Assembly: GCA_002256425.1 (NCBI GenBank)
Contig: NKIZ01000001.1
Span: 2,763,001 to 2,827,000 of the forward strand
DNA from: Alphaproteobacteria bacterium PA2
Lineage (GTDB): Bacteria; Pseudomonadota; Alphaproteobacteria; Caulobacterales; Caulobacteraceae
DNA length: 64,000 nt
Direction: 5' to 3'
The notes beneath the pieces are model-generated. The model did no database searches, had not been told where the DNA came from, and saw only the letters and a list, made by a program, of their open reading frames with translations. The position numbers were made by a program, and so were the translations under genes. Below, piece after piece: positions 60,053 to 64,000 of this stretch. Position 1 is the first letter of the stretch. Every line of letters starts with the position of its first letter.

Positions 60053-60098
60053 AGCGCGTTCCGGAAAGTGGATGTCGGTTTCCGGATCAAATGCGCGC
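60053..60098. repeat. Alphaproteobacterial intergenic palindromic repeat, copy 2
   Basis: GAGCGCGTTCCGGAAAGTGG is followed by TCGGTTTCCGGATCAAATGCGCG. The arms TTCCGGAAA/TTTCCGGA and outer GCGC ends form an interrupted hairpin. It is the same family as 49710-49762 and lies between two converging genes. Confidence 0.65.
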
Positions 60099-60110
60099 CA
60101 AGGAAAAACC

Positions 60111-60818
60111 TTACGGTTTGACGACCATCAGGGACTTGGTGAGGCCGAACACCTTTTCCTCGACCAGTCGACCGTCCGGGAACAGGTAGCGCATCTGGGC
60201 CCTGTCCAGCAGGCGGGCGCTTTGCACGTGCCGCATGGCCTCGCCCATGTCTGAACTCCTGGGCGCCCAGCCGTGGGCCCTACGCAGCATCCGGCTGGCC
60301 CGCACCCCTTCCGGCAGCCAGTGGAAGAAAGGCGCGGTAAAGTGCGGCTCCACGGGAAACCAGTAATAGGGCGTCTGGACGAAGTACGCCGGGGCCAGGC
60401 GGCGGGCCTCGGCGGCGAACCGCTCCATGTTTCCCCAATCGCCCACATGCTCGATCACCGAGTTTGAGTGGGCGATGTCAAAAGAGAGGTCGCCGAACTG
60501 GGGCAGGTTCAGGGTGTCGCCCTGGATCTCGGTGAACATGGGGTCAGAGACGCCCCCGGGGGTCTCGAGATTGACCGTGGTCACATGGACCTTGTTGGCC
60601 TCCAGGAAGCCCCGGTCGAACAGGTCCCAGTAATTGGCCCGGCCGCCCAGATCGATGATCCGGCAGTTGCCTGTGCGCTGGAAGGCCGCCTCGATCAGGG
60701 GCAGGAAGACCGCCACCCGCTTGCGCCGGAAGCTCTGGGACAGGGACTCGCGTCGCTCGGCAAGGGTCAAGGTCGAAAGGTCCGCTTCAGCAGGCTGTGG
60801 AAGCGGTATTATCGTCAC
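60111..60818 (-). CDS. Class I SAM-dependent methyltransferase
   Basis: A 235-residue cytoplasmic protein starting at a GTG. The SAM-binding region is RIIDLGGRANYWDLFDRGF with an unusual Gly pattern. FGDLSFDIAHSNSVIEHVGDWGNMERFAAEARRLAPAYFVQTPYYWFPVEPHF is the typical ending of a methyltransferase-11/23-like fold of sugar or surface-polymer clusters. Its start is separated from the RTX stop by a strong hairpin. No ribosome site is seen before the GTG, so the start is uncertain. Confidence 0.8.
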   Translation of the reverse strand: MTIIPLPQPAEADLSTLTLAERRESLSQSFRRKRVAVFLPLIEAAFQRTGNCRIIDLGGRANYWDLFDRGFLEANKVHVTTVNLETPGGVSDPMFTEIQGDTLNLPQFGDLSFDIAHSNSVIEHVGDWGNMERFAAEARRLAPAYFVQTPYYWFPVEPHFTAPFFHWLPEGVRASRMLRRAHGWAPRSSDMGEAMRHVQSARLLDRAQMRYLFPDGRLVEEKVFGLTKSLMVVKP

Positions 60819-60826
60819 GAAGGGTA

Positions 60827-60865
60827 AACAGGTTCCTCGCCCCGGTCTGGCGCGAGGAACCTGTT
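60827..60865 (-). terminator. Terminator of the RTX gene
   Basis: AACAGGTTCCTCGC and its exact complement form a 14-bp stem with an 11-base loop, just past the RTX stop (60874). On the minus strand it runs into TTTA. It separates the RTX gene from the methyltransferase. Confidence 0.75.
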
Positions 60866-60873
60866 CAAAGCTC

Positions 60874-63800
60874 CTAGACGAAGTCGCCCAGACCGACGCT
60901 GGCCGGTGTGGTCAGCTTGATGGCCAGGTTGACGCTATTGGTCGCCCCGCTGTCGACGAAGACATAGGCGCCGGCATCAACACCGGTGACCGTCACCACC
61001 ACGATGTCCCGGGTTCCTGCCGAGATCAGCGAGGTCGCCTGGGTCAGGGCCGCCGCAAAGCTGGTGGCCGACTGGCCGAGCAGGGTGTTGGCCGCCGTGG
61101 CGGTGACCCCTACGGCCAGCTTGTCTGCGCCAATGGTGAAGTCGGTGATGCGGTCCATGGTGGAGGCGACCTTGGTGGAGTCCCCCGCGGCGAAGTAGAA
61201 GACGTCCGCTCCGGCCCCACCGGTCAGCACATCGGACCCCGCGCCGCCGATCAGGGAGTCATCGGCCCCGCCGCCTGACAGGGTGTCAGCGCCGTCGCCG
61301 CCATAGAGGGCGTCCTTGCCGCCGCCACCGGCCAGGCTGTCATTGCCGACCCCACCGAAGGCCTCACCTCCGCCGATTCCAGACGCGAGGGTGTCATTGC
61401 CCTCTTCCCCGAACATCTTGGCCGAGGTGTTTCCGCCCGACAGGCTGTCATTGCCCAGCCCGCCGTGCAGCTCGTTGGCATTGCCCTGGGCCAGCAGGGT
61501 GTCATTGCCATCCTCGCCGAACAGGAAGGAGGCGCCCGTCCCGCCGGCCAGGCTGTCATTGCCCGCGCCACCAAAGACTTCGCCGCCAGCCGAGCCTGCG
61601 GTCAGGGTGTCATTGCCCGCCTCGCCGAACATCTTGGCCGAGGTGGTTCCGCCCGACAACATGTCATTGCCCGCCCCCCCGAACAGCTGGTTGGCGTTGG
61701 CCTGGGCCGCCAGGGTGTCATTGCCGTCCTCGCCGAACAGGAAGGAAGCCCCCGCGCCACCAGACAATTTGTCGTCGCCCGCGCCGCCGAAGACTTCACC
61801 GCCCGAAGAGCCCGCAGTCAGGGTGTCATTGCCATCCTCGCCGAACATCTTGGCCGAGGTGGTCCCGCCCGCCAGGACGTCATTGCCGATCCCGCCGAAC
61901 AGCTGGTTCAGGCTGCCCTGGGCGAGCAGGGTGTCGTTTCCATCCTGTCCGAACAGGAAGGACGCACCCGTTCCACCGGCCAGGCTGTCATTGCCGGCCC
62001 CGCCGTGAGCTTCGCCGCCGCCTGACCCCGCCTGAAGCGAGTCATTGCCGTCCTCACCAAACATTTTGGCGCTGGTTAAGCCACCGCTCAGGCTATCGGC
62101 GCCATTTCCGCCGAATAGGACGTTCAGGCTCGATCCGGCCACCAGGGTGTCGTTGTCCTCATCCCCGTAGAGGCTGGTCGCCCCACTACCTCCGGTCAGA
62201 AAATCCCGGCCATTCCCACCGTAGAGCTGACCGCCACCATCAGACGCCAAGCTGTCATTGCCGTCTTCCCCGAACGCGGTGTCCATGCCCGAACCGGTCG
62301 ACAATGAATCATTTCCCGCCCCGCTCCGGAGCTGGTCATTACCTGCACCGCCCAACAGACGGTCAGAGTAGGTTCCTGATATCAGAGTATCATTGCCGTC
62401 TTCGCCGGTCAGGGTGCCACTGCCCGTGGTGGCCATCAGGCTGTCATTGCCTGCGCCGCCATTCATGTTGGTGCCGACGAGAGAATTGGCGATCAAGGTG
62501 TCGTCGCCCTCATCCCCCCGAAGACCCGAGCCATGTTCGCTACCGATGATCAGATCATTGCCGGCTCCGCCAGAGAAGACGGATGAGAGAGGGAATGGGT
62601 CCACAATGGGCCCACTGCCATCCAGTGTATCATTGCCCGAACCGCCGCTCAGCGTGTCGCTGCCACTCCCGCCCAGCAAATAATCATTCCCGTCGCCGCC
62701 GCTGAGGCTGTCATCGCCTGCGCCACCGTTCAGGGAGTCATTTCCAGCTCCGCCATCGAACAGCTCATTGCCAGAACCGCCAACGCCAAGATCATTTCCA
62801 TCACCGCCATTGAAGGTCGATGCCCCCGCGGCGCCAGTAAAGCTGTCATTGCCTTCATCGCCGAAATGGAGGGACGCTCCAGTTCCGCCAGCCAGGCTAT
62901 CATTGCCCGATCCGCCGTGGGCCTCGCCATTGCCTGATCCGGAGATCAGGGTGTCATTGCCCCCATCCCCGAACATTTTCGTCCCCACCGAAGGCATGGT
63001 GTCCTGCAGGAGGTCATTGCCATTGCCTCCGAACAGTTCCGAGTCTCTTGGGCCGGCTGTGAGGGTGTCATTTCCCTCCTCGCCATACACTTTTGAGGCG
63101 CTGAGACCGCCTATCAGGCTGTCATTGCCGCCGCCGCCGAACATCATGTTCATGCCGTAACTGCCGCCGACCATGGTGTCGCCCAAGGCTGTGCCGATGA
63201 CCCCCTCGACCCCGGGCAGGCTGTCGCCGCCCGCGCCTCGGGCCATGGAGAGGTTTACATCCACCCCTGCGCCAAATGCGCTGTAATCCACCGTGTCCTG
63301 GCCAGCGCCGCCTACAAAAGTGTCGGCTCCGGTCCCACCTGTGAACCGGTCATCGCCGTCGCCACCGTAGACGATCCCGGCGCCTGATGAGTTGGCGATC
63401 AGGGTGTCATTGCCATCACCGCCGCTCAGCGTGTCCCTGTTGTCCCCGCCAACAAGATAGTCGTTACCGCTGTCGCCGCTCAGGCTGTCATTTCCAGCGC
63501 CGCCCATCAGGGTGTCATTGCCAGCGCCACCGTTCAGGGAGTCATTTCCGGCGCCACCGTTCAGGGAGTCATTTCCAGCTCCGCCATCGAACAGCTCATT
63601 GCCAGAACCGCCAACGCCAAGATCATTTCCATCACCGCCATTGAAGGTCGACGCGCCTGTTCCGCCGGCTAGGCTGTCATTGCCAACCCCGCCGAAGAGC
63701 TCGCCACCAGCCGAACCAGCTTGCAGGGTGTCATTGCCATCGTCACCGAAAATCCTGTCCGTAGTGGCACCGCCGGTCAGGCTGTCATTCCCAGTTCCAC

Positions 63801-64000
63801 CATAGAGTTTGGTATCTACACCATATGAATTCACCAAGGAGATTGTGTCATTGCCTGCGTCGCCATAGGCCACGCCACTGCTGGCAAAGATCATGTCATT
63901 TCCGTCTCCACCACTCATGAGCTGGCCGCCAGCAATTGTGTCGTTCCCCTCATCGCCATGTAGGGTTTCTGCGCCTAAGCTCGCCCTAAGCGAGTCATTG
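60874..64000 (-). CDS. Large RTX (haemolysin-type calcium-binding repeat) protein, 5' part missing
   Basis: More than 1040 residues remain; the frame is open to the right edge with RTX repeats still running (NDSLRASLGAETLHGDEGNDTIAGG), so the ATG at 63918 is internal. Almost the whole visible chain consists of nonapeptides of type G-G-x-G-N-D-x-L-x, which bind calcium as beta-rolls after secretion. The last about 110 residues, from GADVFYFAAGDS through DRITDFTIGADKLAVG to GLGDFV, are the C-terminal part used by type I secretion. One stretch (AGQDTVDYSAFGAGVDVNLSMARGAGG) breaks the pattern. There is no ABC/MFP transporter in the window, so export relies on genes elsewhere. A role in adhesion or surface coating is inferred. 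Confidence 0.92.
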   Translation of the reverse strand, partial: NDSLRASLGAETLHGDEGNDTIAGGQLMSGGDGNDMIFASSGVAYGDAGNDTISLVNSYGVDTKLYGGTGNDSLTGGATTDRIFGDDGNDTLQAGSAGGELFGGVGNDSLAGGTGASTFNGGDGNDLGVGGSGNELFDGGAGNDSLNGGAGNDSLNGGAGNDTLMGGAGNDSLSGDSGNDYLVGGDNRDTLSGGDGNDTLIANSSGAGIVYGGDGDDRFTGGTGADTFVGGAGQDTVDYSAFGAGVDVNLSMARGAGGDSLPGVEGVIGTALGDTMVGGSYGMNMMFGGGGNDSLIGGLSASKVYGEEGNDTLTAGPRDSELFGGNGNDLLQDTMPSVGTKMFGDGGNDTLISGSGNGEAHGGSGNDSLAGGTGASLHFGDEGNDSFTGAAGASTFNGGDGNDLGVGGSGNELFDGGAGNDSLNGGAGDDSLSGGDGNDYLLGGSGSDTLSGGSGNDTLDGSGPIVDPFPLSSVFSGGAGNDLIIGSEHGSGLRGDEGDDTLIANSLVGTNMNGGAGNDSLMATTGSGTLTGEDGNDTLISGTYSDRLLGGAGNDQLRSGAGNDSLSTGSGMDTAFGEDGNDSLASDGGGQLYGGNGRDFLTGGSGATSLYGDEDNDTLVAGSSLNVLFGGNGADSLSGGLTSAKMFGEDGNDSLQAGSGGGEAHGGAGNDSLAGGTGASFLFGQDGNDTLLAQGSLNQLFGGIGNDVLAGGTTSAKMFGEDGNDTLTAGSSGGEVFGGAGDDKLSGGAGASFLFGEDGNDTLAAQANANQLFGGAGNDMLSGGTTSAKMFGEAGNDTLTAGSAGGEVFGGAGNDSLAGGTGASFLFGEDGNDTLLAQGNANELHGGLGNDSLSGGNTSAKMFGEEGNDTLASGIGGGEAFGGVGNDSLAGGGGKDALYGGDGADTLSGGGADDSLIGGAGSDVLTGGAGADVFYFAAGDSTKVASTMDRITDFTIGADKLAVGVTATAANTLLGQSATSFAAALTQATSLISAGTRDIVVVTVTGVDAGAYVFVDSGATNSVNLAIKLTTPASVGLGDFV
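61210..62289 (-). repeat. 216-bp (72-residue) higher-order repeat inside the RTX gene
   Basis: Five consecutive 216-base units each encode four 18-residue beta-roll turns. The landmark SAKMFGE recurs with exact 216-base spacing (its plus-strand anchor GAACATCTTGGCC or close variants start at 61411, 61627, 61843 and 62059). The three central units are very alike, while the first (62074-62289) and last (61210-61425) are diverged. This is higher than the usual 9-residue periodicity and suggests recent tandem duplication. Confidence 0.85.
62720..62820 (-). repeat. 101-bp exact repeat in the RTX gene, copy 1
   Basis: The 101 bases are identical to 63551-63651. They encode a segment with DGNDLGVGGSGNELFDGG. 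Copies are 831 bases apart and in the same frame. Confidence 0.85.
63551..63651 (-). repeat. 101-bp exact repeat in the RTX gene, copy 2
   Basis: Identical to 62720-62820; the sequence diverges directly on both sides. This points to a recent internal duplication or gene conversion. Confidence 0.85.

Noticed and set aside
60874..64000. CRISPR array or tandem satellite because of many recurring short strings
   Set aside because: The repeats are in frame, degenerate and encode G-G-x-G-N-D turns; there are no unique spacers of constant length.

Overview
The window is GC-rich, densely coded chromosomal DNA of an alphaproteobacterium, most likely a member of Caulobacteraceae (Caulobacter/Phenylobacterium type). 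The reasons are the gene families present: a two-gene metH, a CAU-1-like subclass B3 metallo-beta-lactamase, Xaa-Pro/Xaa-Arg-dipeptidase-like amidohydrolases, tandem-HxlR and OYE-type catabolic genes and a KirBac channel. Typical alphaproteobacterial intergenic palindromes are also present. The genus is inferred, not proven. I see no rRNA, tRNA, CRISPR array, insertion sequence, integrase or prophage. No gene-free stretch exceeds 300 bases.

Layout. 1-5.8 kb: the end of a short-chain dehydrogenase, a small unknown gene, ilvC with a clear terminator, an RcnB-type periplasmic protein, then thyA and folA separated by an unfamiliar double-HTH protein. 5.8-22.1 kb: a catabolic and redox region. It holds an SMP-30 lactonase, a globin, an acyl-CoA synthetase, katG with an OxyR-like palindrome, a Rieske oxygenase divergent from DUF3237 and a tandem HxlR regulator, an Old Yellow Enzyme, a P450, a BrnT/BrnA toxin-antitoxin pair, and a minus-strand run of monooxygenase, acyl-CoA dehydrogenase, methyltransferase and beta-lactamase-fold hydrolase. 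A TerB/DnaJ protein ends the region. 22.2-37.2 kb: a fused hydantoinase/oxoprolinase, a DsbA-like protein, a Kir channel, an AIM24 protein, a second double-HTH protein paralogous to the first, three metal-dependent hydrolases, an AraC regulator, GFA and Nudix proteins.

37.3-43.8 kb: a compact minus-strand methionine operon. The order of transcription is ArsR-methyltransferase fusion, metF, B3 metallo-beta-lactamase, metH homocysteine-binding half, metH pterin/cobalamin/activation half. Junctions overlap or nearly abut, and a perfect 20-bp palindrome sits directly before the first gene. 43.8-56.7 kb: D-2-hydroxyacid dehydrogenase, purB, GST, a class III aminotransferase, an aldo/keto reductase, a C69 peptidase, a lipoprotein, an MFS exporter, and a carotenoid-oxygenase/DUF2141 pair divergent from a membrane LytTR regulator. 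56.8-60.1 kb: an Lrp regulator divergent from a lysine 6-dehydrogenase-like gene and an ALDH7 gene, which together fit lysine to alpha-aminoadipate. 60.1-64 kb: a methyltransferase and the 3' part of a giant RTX protein that runs off the right edge and contains a 72-residue higher-order repeat.

The items most worth a second look are the double-HTH paralogs (one lodged between thyA and folA), the lactamase-fold enzyme inside the methionine operon with its ArsR-methyltransferase and palindromic operator, and the inverted repeat upstream of katG. No wholly new multi-gene defence or mobile system was recognised.
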